Origin: Rickettsiales bacterium
GTDB taxonomy: Bacteria > Pseudomonadota > Alphaproteobacteria > Rickettsiales > UBA1997
DNA: 14,483 nt
Direction: 5' to 3'
NCBI GenBank assembly: GCA_009693885.1
Contig: SHWK01000015.1
Span: 1 to 14,483 of the forward strand
The first letter of the stretch is position 1; each line of letters begins with the position of its first letter. The notes under the pieces were generated by a model. It saw nothing but the letters and a program-made list of their open reading frames with translations. It made no database searches and had not been told where the DNA came from. Made by a program: the position numbers and the translations under genes. Positions 6,916 through 13,998 of this stretch are shown piece after piece.

Positions 6916-7419
6916 ATGCAAGATCTAATTGGTTACGACGAAATCATCGAGAGCTCAATGCGCTCAGTCATTCACGATACTCTCAAAAAAATTGAGAAAA
7001 CCGGTTTGCTTGGCAAGCATTATTTTGTTCTCACATTTTTAACAAATTTCCCTGGAATTATTTTGCCAAAATCACTCAAAGAAAAATATTCTGATGAGAT
7101 GACAATCGTGATGCAGCACCAATATAAAAGCCTCGTCGTTGAGCAAGACCTATTCAGAATATCTTTAAGTTTTTCAGGAAAATACGAAAAACTAGTCGTG
7201 CCTTATCGTGCCATTACATCTTTTTCTGACCCTTCAATGAATTTTGGCTTAAAATTTAGTGTTAATTATGATGATTTAGATAGTGAGGGCCTCAATGATT
7301 CTACTGATCATGCCAATAAAAATGAAACCAAAAGCAAAAAACCAGAGGTTGATTTATCAGCCAAAGTAGTCTCTCTTGATGCTTTCAGAAAAAACAAAAA
7401 CGATAATAATAAAGTATGA
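6916..7419 (+). CDS. sspB: ClpXP adaptor SspB (alphaproteobacterial type)
   Basis: SspB tethers ssrA-tagged proteins to the ClpXP protease. From ATG 6916 the product is 167 residues: substrate-binding domain about 2-116 with DLIGYDEIIESSMRSVI, HYFVLTFLTNFPGIILP (35-51), EMTIVMQHQY (61-70), FSGKYEKLVVPYRAITSFSD (86-105) and FGLKFSV. A polar flexible linker (about 117-147) follows. The tail VVSLDAFRKN (151-160) matches the conserved C-terminal motif of alpha-type SspB, expected to contact ClpX. In-frame starts at 6886 (ATG) and 6859 (TTG) would add 10 or 19 residues. I prefer 6916 because SspB-alpha proteins begin close to the DLIxYD segment, though no good ribosome site supports any of them. 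The gene lies directly downstream of ssrA and overlaps plsY by 4 bp (ATGA). Confidence 0.9.
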   Translation: MQDLIGYDEIIESSMRSVIHDTLKKIEKTGLLGKHYFVLTFLTNFPGIILPKSLKEKYSDEMTIVMQHQYKSLVVEQDLFRISLSFSGKYEKLVVPYRAITSFSDPSMNFGLKFSVNYDDLDSEGLNDSTDHANKNETKSKKPEVDLSAKVVSLDAFRKNKNDNNKV

Positions 7420-8015
7420 TATTCATTCTTCAGTGCTTATTTTTAGTTGTGACCTACTTTATCTGCGCCATTCCTTTTGGCCTTGTTGTAACACAGTTTT
7501 TTTTAAAAAAAGATATCAGAAATAGTGGTTCTGGCAATATTGGAGCAACAAATGTCGTGAGAATTGCTGGCAAAAAACTTGGTGCTCTAACATTAATTTT
7601 AGATGGCGCTAAAGGGGCACTAATGGTGATTTTTGGTCGCTTCTTTTTTGAGCACAGCTCTCACTTGCATTTATTTTTAGTGTTAGTTTCTATCATTGCG
7701 GTTCTAGCTCACATCTATCCAATTTATCTAAAATTTCAAGGTGGAAAAGGCGTTGCAACCGCTCTAGCAGTGCTTTTAGCGCTTGATCCAGTTGTTGGAT
7801 TAATCGGTGTTATTATGTGGATTATATTTTTTCTTATTTTCCGTATTTCTGCCGTCGCTTCGCTTGCTGCAATTGCTTGCACATTATTTGCGGCTTTGCA
7901 TTATTCTGCGCCAATTAGCGAAATTTTTCTTTGTATTTTCTTATGTGCTTTAATAGCCATGAGACACAAAGAAAATATCAAGCGCATAATTTCTGGCAAA
8001 GAACAAAAGATGTAA
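7416..8015 (+). CDS. plsY: Acyl phosphate:glycerol-3-phosphate acyltransferase PlsY
   Basis: PlsY is an integral inner-membrane enzyme that transfers an acyl chain from acyl-phosphate to glycerol-3-phosphate, the first step of phospholipid synthesis (partner: PlsX). The 199-residue product has several hydrophobic segments and the three family motifs: SGSGNIGATN (37-46), KFQGGKGVAT (106-115) and the C-terminal HKENIKR (184-190). H98 in LAHIYP is also family-typical. Length is normal. The ATG overlaps the sspB stop by 4 bp, which implies translational coupling, and pyrF follows after 3 bp. The gene is part of the sspB-plsY-pyrF-murE transcription block. Confidence 0.96.
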   Translation: MIFILQCLFLVVTYFICAIPFGLVVTQFFLKKDIRNSGSGNIGATNVVRIAGKKLGALTLILDGAKGALMVIFGRFFFEHSSHLHLFLVLVSIIAVLAHIYPIYLKFQGGKGVATALAVLLALDPVVGLIGVIMWIIFFLIFRISAVASLAAIACTLFAALHYSAPISEIFLCIFLCALIAMRHKENIKRIISGKEQKM

Positions 8016-8018
8016 TTT

Positions 8019-8738
8019 ATGACTATTCTAGCTAAAGATAAATTGATTCTAGCCCTTGATACACCTGATTTTGCGTCGGCTAAAAAAATTGTTGAAAATC
8101 TAGGCGATGAAGTTGGGTTTTATAAAATTGGCCTTGAGATGATGATGAGTGGTTCTTATTTTGAGATGATAAAATTTCTCAAATCAAAAAATAAAAAAAT
8201 TTTTGCTGATCTAAAATTATATGATATTCCAGAAACTGTTGCCAGAGCGGTTCGCAATCTTGCTCAATATGAAGTGGATCTTCTCACTGTTCATTGTGCA
8301 AATTATGAGATGATGGCGCGAGCCGCAGAAAATAAGGACAAAACGCAGATTGTGGCAGTTACAGTTTTAACTAGTTTAGTGAAAAATGATTTATCGGAGA
8401 TGGGTTTTAATATGAATCTTTCCGTTGAAGAATTAGTATTACAAAAAGCTGCCTCAGCTTTAAAGGCGGGGCTTGATGGTGTTGTCGCTTCAGCAGTGGA
8501 GGCAAAAAAGTTGCGCGAAAAATTAGGTAATAATTTTACAATTGTCACCCCAGGAATTCGTCTCGAAAAAAGCGATGATGATCAAAAAAGAACAGCAGGA
8601 GTTATTGAGGCTTTGCAAGATGGAGCCAGTTATTTAGTGGTTGGAAGGCCTGTTACTCAAAGTGAAAATCCGCAAGCAACCGCAAAAAAAATTAATGAGA
8701 TGATCTATGGATTTACAAAATCTTCTATCGCAAGTTAA
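8019..8738 (+). CDS. pyrF: Orotidine 5'-phosphate decarboxylase
   Basis: PyrF decarboxylates OMP to UMP, the last step of de novo pyrimidine synthesis, in the cytoplasm. The 239-residue TIM-barrel product shows LALDTPDFASA (11-21) and GFYKIGLEMM (33-42). The catalytic D-x-K-x(2)-D array is ADLKLYDIPETV (D64, K66, D69), and the phosphate-binding end is VTPGIR (176-181) and VVGRPVTQS (207-215). All catalytic residues are present and the length is normal for the family. It starts 3 bp after plsY and its last 32 bp overlap the start of murE. The overlap is longer than usual, but both ends fit their families. Confidence 0.96.
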   Translation: MTILAKDKLILALDTPDFASAKKIVENLGDEVGFYKIGLEMMMSGSYFEMIKFLKSKNKKIFADLKLYDIPETVARAVRNLAQYEVDLLTVHCANYEMMARAAENKDKTQIVAVTVLTSLVKNDLSEMGFNMNLSVEELVLQKAASALKAGLDGVVASAVEAKKLREKLGNNFTIVTPGIRLEKSDDDQKRTAGVIEALQDGASYLVVGRPVTQSENPQATAKKINEMIYGFTKSSIAS

Positions 8739-10218
8739 AGTTGAATTTGCTGTTAAGCAAGGCTTAGAGCAGCTTCGCGGTGTTCCAATTTCTGATATTG
8801 CTATTGATTCACGCAAAATTTCTACAGAAAAATCAGCAATTTTTTTTGCACTTGATGGCAAAGTAAAAAATGGTGCTGATTTTATCGAAAGCGCTGTAAC
8901 AAAGGGTGCAAAGGTTGTTGTTGCAAAAGTTTTTTATGATGATCCTGCAATAATTTCTATCAAAACAGAAAACCCTTTTTTGTTATTAGTTGAATGTTTA
9001 AAAATATTTTATACACCGCTTCCAGCTAATATTTACGCGATTACGGGCACTAATGGCAAAACATCTACCGCTGAATTCATCAGACAAATTCTAAATTTTT
9101 TAGGCAAAAAATCTGCTTCAATTGGCACTTTGGGTGTGGTGTGTGATGATGCCATTAAAGCACAGCTAGAGAGCTTCGAGCTCACTACTCCAGATATTGT
9201 TTCTTTGTATAAAAATTTATTTTATTTAAAACAAAATACTGTTGATGATGTGGCAATTGAAGTTAGCTCAATAGGTCTTGAACAAGCGCGGATTGCGGGT
9301 TTGAAGGTTGAGGTCGGTGGTTTTACAAATTTCACACAAGACCATCTTGATTATCACAAAACGATGGAAGAATATTTTTTATGCAAAATGTTGCTATTCG
9401 AAGCAGCGATGGAAAATGCCTCAGCTGTAGTGTTAAACGCTGATATTGCAGAATTTCCTAAGATAAAAAAAATGTGTCAGGCTAAAAAACATCATATTTT
9501 AGAATATGGTTTTAAGGCTAATGATTTAAAAATTATTACAATCACGCAGCAAGATGGTGGGCAGTTGGTTGAGTTTTTATGTGGGTCAAAAAAATACCAA
9601 ATCACATTAAATATTGCTGGAGAATTTCAGGCCTATAATAGCTTGTGTGCCCTTGGTATGGTTATGGCTAAGCATGGTTTGAATGATGTGGAGTTAGAAA
9701 AATTATTGTTACAATTTTCTGATTTGCACGCAGCAGCAGGGCGAATGCAGCGCATAGTTATTTTGCCAAATAAGGCGCAAATTTTTATTGATTTTGCTCA
9801 TTCACCTGATGCTTTAGAGAATGTTTTAAAACTTGCGCGAGGGTTGTTGAATAAGACAAATCAAGCTTCTGCGCGGCTAGTAGTTCTTTTTGGTTGTGGC
9901 GGAGATCGCGATAATAAAAAGCGTCCAATCATGGGTGAAATCGTTTCGCGCCTTGCGGATCTTGTGATTGTAACCGATGATAACCCGCGCACAGAAGATC
10001 CAACTGCGATTCGTCAAGAAATTATCGCTGCATGCGATCCTGCAAAAACCATCGAAATTGCTGATCGCAAAAATGCTATTAAAAAATCACTAGAAATGTT
10101 GCAAGCTTCTGATATATTGATTCTAGCGGGCAAGGGTCATGAAAAATATCAAATTATTGGTAATAAAAAATTTGAATTTGATGAAGAAAAAATTGTTAAA
10201 GAATTAATTGGTTTGTAA
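8707..10218 (+). CDS. murE: UDP-N-acetylmuramoyl-L-alanyl-D-glutamate--2,6-diaminopimelate ligase
   Basis: MurE adds meso-diaminopimelate to UDP-MurNAc-Ala-Glu in the cytoplasm. The 503-residue product has the three Mur-ligase domains. The N-terminal part includes ISDIAIDSRKI (28-38). The ATPase centre includes the P-loop TGTNGKTST (113-121), ELTTPD (158-163), VAIEVSSIGL (182-191), and K227 in FLCKMLLF as the expected carbamylated lysine. The C-terminal domain has AAGRMQ (343-348), IDFAHSPDALE (361-371), FGCGGDRDNKKRP (395-407) and DNPRTEDP (425-432). DNPR is the motif that selects meso-DAP over lysine. It overlaps pyrF by 32 bp. murF does not follow, so the usual dcw cluster is split here. 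lysA downstream uses the same substrate. Confidence 0.97.
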   Translation: MDLQNLLSQVKVEFAVKQGLEQLRGVPISDIAIDSRKISTEKSAIFFALDGKVKNGADFIESAVTKGAKVVVAKVFYDDPAIISIKTENPFLLLVECLKIFYTPLPANIYAITGTNGKTSTAEFIRQILNFLGKKSASIGTLGVVCDDAIKAQLESFELTTPDIVSLYKNLFYLKQNTVDDVAIEVSSIGLEQARIAGLKVEVGGFTNFTQDHLDYHKTMEEYFLCKMLLFEAAMENASAVVLNADIAEFPKIKKMCQAKKHHILEYGFKANDLKIITITQQDGGQLVEFLCGSKKYQITLNIAGEFQAYNSLCALGMVMAKHGLNDVELEKLLLQFSDLHAAAGRMQRIVILPNKAQIFIDFAHSPDALENVLKLARGLLNKTNQASARLVVLFGCGGDRDNKKRPIMGEIVSRLADLVIVTDDNPRTEDPTAIRQEIIAACDPAKTIEIADRKNAIKKSLEMLQASDILILAGKGHEKYQIIGNKKFEFDEEKIVKELIGL

Positions 10219-10237
10219 AAATTAAACTTTGTAAGAG
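10216..10237 (+). repeat. Imperfect 22-bp direct repeat, copy 1
   Basis: This 22-bp segment begins at the murE stop codon and recurs at 10271-10292 with two differences (positions 15 and 17 of the repeat). It contains CTTTGTAAG, a CTT-NNN-AAG mini-palindrome. The two copies start 55 bp apart in the murE-lysA spacer. Confidence 0.6.
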
Positions 10238-10270
10238 ATAAGGTTTAAAAAAAGTAAAGTTAATATTTAA

Positions 10271-10292
10271 TAAAAATTAAACTTCGCAAGAG
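10271..10292 (+). repeat. Imperfect 22-bp direct repeat, copy 2
   Basis: This is the second copy of the segment at 10216-10237, 20 of 22 bases identical. Here the mini-palindrome reads CTTCGCAAG, and both differences fall in its centre so the CTT/AAG arms are kept. It lies 50 bp upstream of the lysA start and could be a regulatory site or a local duplication. Confidence 0.6.
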
Positions 10293-10342
10293 CCAATAAA
10301 ATCAACTATCGAAGCCTAATTTAAAAATAGAAAATTATTAAA

Positions 10343-11599
10343 ATGAAACATCTTTCCTATAAAAAACGCAGTCAAAATAGCGAAATATTTCTTGAAAATG
10401 CCGCAATTGCAGATATCGCCAAGCAAGTAGGGACGCCATTCTACGCTTATTCACAAAAAACAATTATCGAAAATTATAAAAACTTTTCTGATAATTTTGC
10501 CGATGTTGATTATAAAATTTGTTACGCCATTAAAGCCAATTGCAATTTAAGTATTGTAAAAATTCTTGCAGGGCTTGGAAGCGGTGTTGACGCGGTTTCG
10601 GCCGGTGAAATTTATCGCGCAATTAAAGCGGGAATCAATCCAGAAAAAATTGTTTTTGCTGGCGTAGGAAAAACAAAAAAAGAAATGGAATATGCTTTAA
10701 ATGTGGGTGTTGAAGAATTTTCAGTTGAATCAGAAGCAGAAATGTATGCTTTAAATGCTGTCGCCTCTAAGCTTGGCAAAAAAGCAAAATTTTCTTTACG
10801 AGTTAATCCTAATGTCGATGCAAAAACTCACGACAAAATTTCAACTGGCAGAAAAGGCGATAAATTTGGTGTTGATATAGAATTAGCGGCAGAAATTTAT
10901 GCCGCAGCAGCAAAGCTGCCAAACCTTGAAATATATGGCATCTCAACGCATATTGGTTCACAAATTACTACGCTTGAACCTTTTGAAGTGGCTTTTGCCA
11001 AGGTCAGACAGCTTTGTTTAGATTTAAGAAAAAATGGCCATAATATTCAAAGCCTTGATTTTGGCGGTGGTATAGGTATTAGCTATCAAGATGAAACCAC
11101 AATTGATATTGCAAAATATGCAGCAATAATCAAAAAAATTGTTAAAGAATTAAAAGTAAAATTAACCATCGCGCCAGGTAGAGCAATGATCGGCAATGCA
11201 GGAATATTAGTAACAAAAATAATTTATATTAAAAAAACTGCACAAAAAAACTTTATCATTATTGATGCTGCAATGAATGATTTAGCGCGTCCAGGGCTTT
11301 ATGGATCTTATCACGAAGTATTGCTAGTGGCACAAAAAAATGGTGCAAAAACACTCTATGATTTAGCGGGGCCAATTTGTGAAAGCACTGATATTCTTGC
11401 AAAAAATCGTGAATTTATAAATCCACAAGCGGAAGAGTTATTGGTGTTTTTAAGTGCTGGGGCCTATGGCTCGTCTATGTCTAATGAATATAACTGTCGT
11501 CCGTTAATTCCAGAAGTTTTAGTTGATGGTGATAAATTTATGGTGATTAGAAAAAGGCCTTCTTTCGAGGAAATGATTGCTTTGGAAGTGGGTTGTTGA
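10343..11599 (+). CDS. lysA: Diaminopimelate decarboxylase, with an altered EPGR motif
   Basis: LysA decarboxylates meso-diaminopimelate to L-lysine, a PLP enzyme of the alanine-racemase/ornithine-decarboxylase fold. In the 418-residue product the PLP lysine is K64 in YAIKAN. Other signatures are SGVDAVSAGE (80-89), THIGSQI with H203, the phosphate loop DFGGGIG (239-245), PGR (278-280), CESTDIL (346-352) and GAYGSSMSNEYN (373-384). The family normally has EPGR; here position 277 is Ala (codon GCG), so the Glu that contacts the pyridine nitrogen of PLP is missing. The rest of the active site is intact. The gene stands alone after a 124-bp AT-rich spacer, has no Shine-Dalgarno, and is followed by a palindromic element. 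Other group IV decarboxylases are less likely given the CESTD motif. Confidence 0.93.
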   Translation: MKHLSYKKRSQNSEIFLENAAIADIAKQVGTPFYAYSQKTIIENYKNFSDNFADVDYKICYAIKANCNLSIVKILAGLGSGVDAVSAGEIYRAIKAGINPEKIVFAGVGKTKKEMEYALNVGVEEFSVESEAEMYALNAVASKLGKKAKFSLRVNPNVDAKTHDKISTGRKGDKFGVDIELAAEIYAAAAKLPNLEIYGISTHIGSQITTLEPFEVAFAKVRQLCLDLRKNGHNIQSLDFGGGIGISYQDETTIDIAKYAAIIKKIVKELKVKLTIAPGRAMIGNAGILVTKIIYIKKTAQKNFIIIDAAMNDLARPGLYGSYHEVLLVAQKNGAKTLYDLAGPICESTDILAKNREFINPQAEELLVFLSAGAYGSSMSNEYNCRPLIPEVLVDGDKFMVIRKRPSFEEMIALEVGC

Positions 11600-11618
11600 A
11601 AAAAATGAGGATTGGGAC

Positions 11619-11718
11619 TTGGGGGAGAGGCTCCGCTACTCAGACACCCTTTTTATTTGAATTAAAGCAAGCGTAGCTTGCAATAAAAATGGAACTCGCC
11701 TCAGAGCCTCTCCCCCAA
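11619..11718. repeat. Palindromic intergenic element, copy A
   Basis: A nested hairpin fills the convergent gap after lysA. The outer stem is TTGGGGGAGAGGCTC (11619-11633) with a perfect 15-bp complement at 11704-11718. Inside is an asymmetric loop carrying CTCAGACACC on the left and GAACTCGCCTCA on the right. The middle stem is TTTTTATT (11650-11657) with AATAAAAA (11682-11689). A 9-nt bulge TGAATTAAA precedes the apical hairpin GCAAGC-GTA-GCTTGC (11667-11681). The loop and apex sequences recur almost unchanged in the element at 13839-13998. The hairpin could end transcription from both sides, but it lacks a clean T-run. Confidence 0.85.
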
Positions 11719-11756
11719 CAAGCTCTTAAGCCGAGGGCGAGATCTAGAATATAAAG

Positions 11757-12404
11757 CTACCGCAAAACAAAAACCCCTATCGGCAATAAATCATTCGGCC
11801 AACCAGCAATCCGAGTTTCTTGCAAAACCACCAAACCGCATTTTGCAAATAAATCTCGCAAAAAATTATCGCTACGAATTTCATTACCATAATCTTCATC
11901 AATTATCGTATGAATATAAATATTTTCCTTCACAATAATAACCCCATTATTTGTAAGGTTATTCTTACATCTAACTAAAAAACTAATCACATCATCTTCC
12001 TGCAGATCTTGCAAACACCACTGTACCCAGATTGTATCATATAAATTATCAAACTGAAAATCTTCCAAAGAATTACAAAAAATATTTTCAATTTTAGGAT
12101 TTTCGGCGAAATTTTTCTGACAATATTCGATAAATTTTTGATCTCGCTCAAGAATATCAATTTTGTTAAAATATTTTGTTAGTGCATATTGCGAAACTCT
12201 GCCTATTCCTGCGGCGCAATCAATTGCTCGATTTGGATTGATTTGTCCAGTAGAAATCAGATTTTCTAAAATTAAGCAGGAATCTTTTATATCAATATCG
12301 CTTACTCTATCAAAGCCTGCCATTATACCAGTGAGTGATGCTTCAGCATTTTGCCAGCGTTTTTTTGATTGATCATACATCAATTTTTTATCAGGTTTAT
12401 GCAT
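11757..12404 (-). CDS. NTMT1-like alpha-N-terminal methyltransferase (Methyltransf_PK/DUF858 family)
   Basis: The 215-residue product is an SAM-dependent methyltransferase that aligns along its length with eukaryotic NTMT1/METTL11A (223 residues in human). That enzyme methylates the alpha-amino group of proteins starting Xaa-Pro-Lys once Met is removed. Matching segments are RW-x(8)-GIMAGF and SDIDI (16-39), the SAM loop AIDCAAGIGRV (60-70; human ALDCGAGIGRI), YDTIWVQW (122-129; human YDVIWIQW), RCKNNLTNNGVIIVKEN (145-161) and the C-terminal FVLR. By alignment from memory, the substrate-pocket W17, W129 and N161 are kept. The positions of human H140 and D180 appear as D133 and G173, so its substrate may differ. 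It is a lone minus-strand gene between the palindromic element and aroA. The family is mainly eukaryotic, so transfer from a host is possible. Confidence 0.8.
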   Translation of the reverse strand: MHKPDKKLMYDQSKKRWQNAEASLTGIMAGFDRVSDIDIKDSCLILENLISTGQINPNRAIDCAAGIGRVSQYALTKYFNKIDILERDQKFIEYCQKNFAENPKIENIFCNSLEDFQFDNLYDTIWVQWCLQDLQEDDVISFLVRCKNNLTNNGVIIVKENIYIHTIIDEDYGNEIRSDNFLRDLFAKCGLVVLQETRIAGWPNDLLPIGVFVLR

Positions 12405-12514
12405 AATTATATTTACAATAGCTGTTGAGTTTGGTTAAAATCTAGTGGCCCTAAATTAGGCGTCCTATAAAGGTAGATAAATTAAGGTTCAATAATTGTA
12501 ACGCAAATAAAATA

Positions 12515-13849
12515 ATGAAACCGCTAAATTCTTATAAACAAAATATTGCGCTAAAGGGCGAATTTGCTGTTGCGGGCGATAAATCAATTTCGCATCGTGC
12601 TTTGATTTTTTCTGCCCTAGCTTATGGCAAAAGCAAAATTAGTGGTTTGCTTGAAGGTGAAGATGTGCTTAAAACCGCTGGGGCTCTAAGATTGATGGGC
12701 ATTGATATTGTTAGGCATGATAATGGTGAGTGGCAAGTTAATGGCTGTGGAGTGGCTGGCTTGCAAGAGCCAAATGATATTCTTGATATGGGAAACTCTG
12801 GTACCTCATCGCGTTTGATGGCTGGTTTAGTGGCTCCCTATAATTTTACCTCATTTTTTACTGGTGATTCTTCATTGCGCAAAAGGCCGATGGGACGAGT
12901 GTTTGAGCCTATCCGTGAGATTGGTGCGCAAGTAGTCGCAAGGCAAAATAATCTTATGCCATTTGCAATTATTGGTGCCAAAGATGCGATGCCAATCGAA
13001 TATAAAATGAAGGTTGCCTCGGCTCAAGTTAAAAGTTGTATATTGCTCGCAGCCCTTAATATTCGTGGTCTCACAACAATTATTGAGCCAGAAAAATGTC
13101 GCGATCACAGTGAAATCATGATGCGTTATTTGGGCTTAAAAATCACCAGTGAAAATTACGGTGAAAATGGCACAAAAATTTCTTATCAAGGAATGCAAGA
13201 ATATGATGCGAAAGATTTTATTGTGCCGGGAGATATTTCTTCGGCAGCGTTCTTAATCGTTGCGGCTCTAATTGTTGAGGGCTCTAACATTACAATAAAA
13301 AATGTTGGCGTTAATCCTTTGCGTGATGGAATTATCACAACTTTGCAAGAGATGGGAGGGTCTATCAAGCTTACAAATCAAAGGTTGGTCGGCGGAGAGC
13401 TAGTCGCTGATATTTTGGTTGAATCAAGCAAGCTAAATGCAATTGAAGTGCCCGCAAGCCGCGCCCCGATTATGATTGACGAATATCCAATTCTTGCTGT
13501 TGCCGCAGCTCACGCCAAAGGTACTACAAAAATGAATGGCCTTGCAGAGCTTAAAGTAAAAGAAAGCAATCGCTTGCTAATGATTGCGCAGAACCTAGAA
13601 AAATGTGGTGTTACACTTAAAATGGGCGATGATTATTTAGAAGTGCAGGGCGGAATCAGCCAGCCAAAATCGCAAGTAAAAATTGCTACGGCGATGGATC
13701 ATAGAATTGCGATGTCGTTTTTGATTATGGGCTTAAGCTTAGAGAATGGCGTGCAAATTGATGATGGCTCGATGATTGCTACTAGTTTTCCTAGTTTTGA
13801 GAATATTTTTCAAAAATTTGGTTATAATTTTTCGGGGCGTAATTCTTAA
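12515..13849 (+). CDS. aroA: 3-phosphoshikimate 1-carboxyvinyltransferase (EPSP synthase)
   Basis: AroA transfers the enolpyruvyl group of PEP to shikimate-3-phosphate, the sixth step of the shikimate pathway, in the cytoplasm. The 444-residue product has GDKSISHRALIFSAL (21-35), MGNSGTSSRL (92-101), GDSSLRKRPMGR (117-128), ASAQVKSCILLAAL (168-181), SRAPIMIDEYPILAVAAA (315-332) with D322 or D323 at the catalytic Asp, KVKESNRL (347-354) and DHRIAMSF (395-402). The GDKSISHR start resembles the alphaproteobacterial (CP4-like) class. The PEP-loop glycine of GNSGT is kept, unlike CP4, which has Ala there. No Shine-Dalgarno precedes the ATG. The last codons and the stop lie inside the left arm of the second palindromic element. 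Confidence 0.96.
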   Translation: MKPLNSYKQNIALKGEFAVAGDKSISHRALIFSALAYGKSKISGLLEGEDVLKTAGALRLMGIDIVRHDNGEWQVNGCGVAGLQEPNDILDMGNSGTSSRLMAGLVAPYNFTSFFTGDSSLRKRPMGRVFEPIREIGAQVVARQNNLMPFAIIGAKDAMPIEYKMKVASAQVKSCILLAALNIRGLTTIIEPEKCRDHSEIMMRYLGLKITSENYGENGTKISYQGMQEYDAKDFIVPGDISSAAFLIVAALIVEGSNITIKNVGVNPLRDGIITTLQEMGGSIKLTNQRLVGGELVADILVESSKLNAIEVPASRAPIMIDEYPILAVAAAHAKGTTKMNGLAELKVKESNRLLMIAQNLEKCGVTLKMGDDYLEVQGGISQPKSQVKIATAMDHRIAMSFLIMGLSLENGVQIDDGSMIATSFPSFENIFQKFGYNFSGRNS

Positions 13850-13998
13850 AAAATAATGAAGCTTAGAAGCTGATTAAGGCTCTGCTGCTCAGACACCGCG
13901 CTCATCTGATTTTAAAGCAAGCGTAGCTTGCGATGAAGCGCAGAACTCGCCTCAGAGCCTTAAGCAGCTTCTAAGCTTCATTAATTTTTAAGAATTAC
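13839..13998. repeat. Palindromic intergenic element, copy B, with a 46-position outer stem
   Basis: The arms 13839-13884 and 13953-13998 are complementary at 44 of 46 positions (mismatches 13853/13984 and 13873/13964). They include the stop codons of both convergent genes, aroA (13847-13849) and leuD (13995-13997). Inside is the same left loop (CTGCTCAGACACC) and right loop (GAACTCGCCTCAG) as in the copy at 11619-11718. The middle stem GCGCTCATC (13898-13906) pairs with GATGAAGCGC (13932-13941) with one bulged base. The apical hairpin GCAAGC-GTA-GCTTGC (13917-13931) is identical to the other copy. The stems differ in sequence from the other copy but remain paired. Confidence 0.88.

Noticed and set aside
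8707..8738. Frameshift or misassembly at the pyrF-murE overlap
   Set aside because: Both proteins have family-typical ends across the 32-bp overlap, so a true gene overlap is simpler.
11600..11756. CRISPR array or insertion sequence at the repeat element
   Set aside because: There is one copy per location, with nested stems rather than repeat-spacer units, no transposase gene and no target-site duplication visible.
12450..12460. CCTAAATTAGG palindrome in the methyltransferase-aroA divergent spacer
   Set aside because: It is an 11-nt odd-centred palindrome in AT-rich DNA with no second copy and no clear promoter boxes around it. I see nothing else supportable in this 110-bp spacer.
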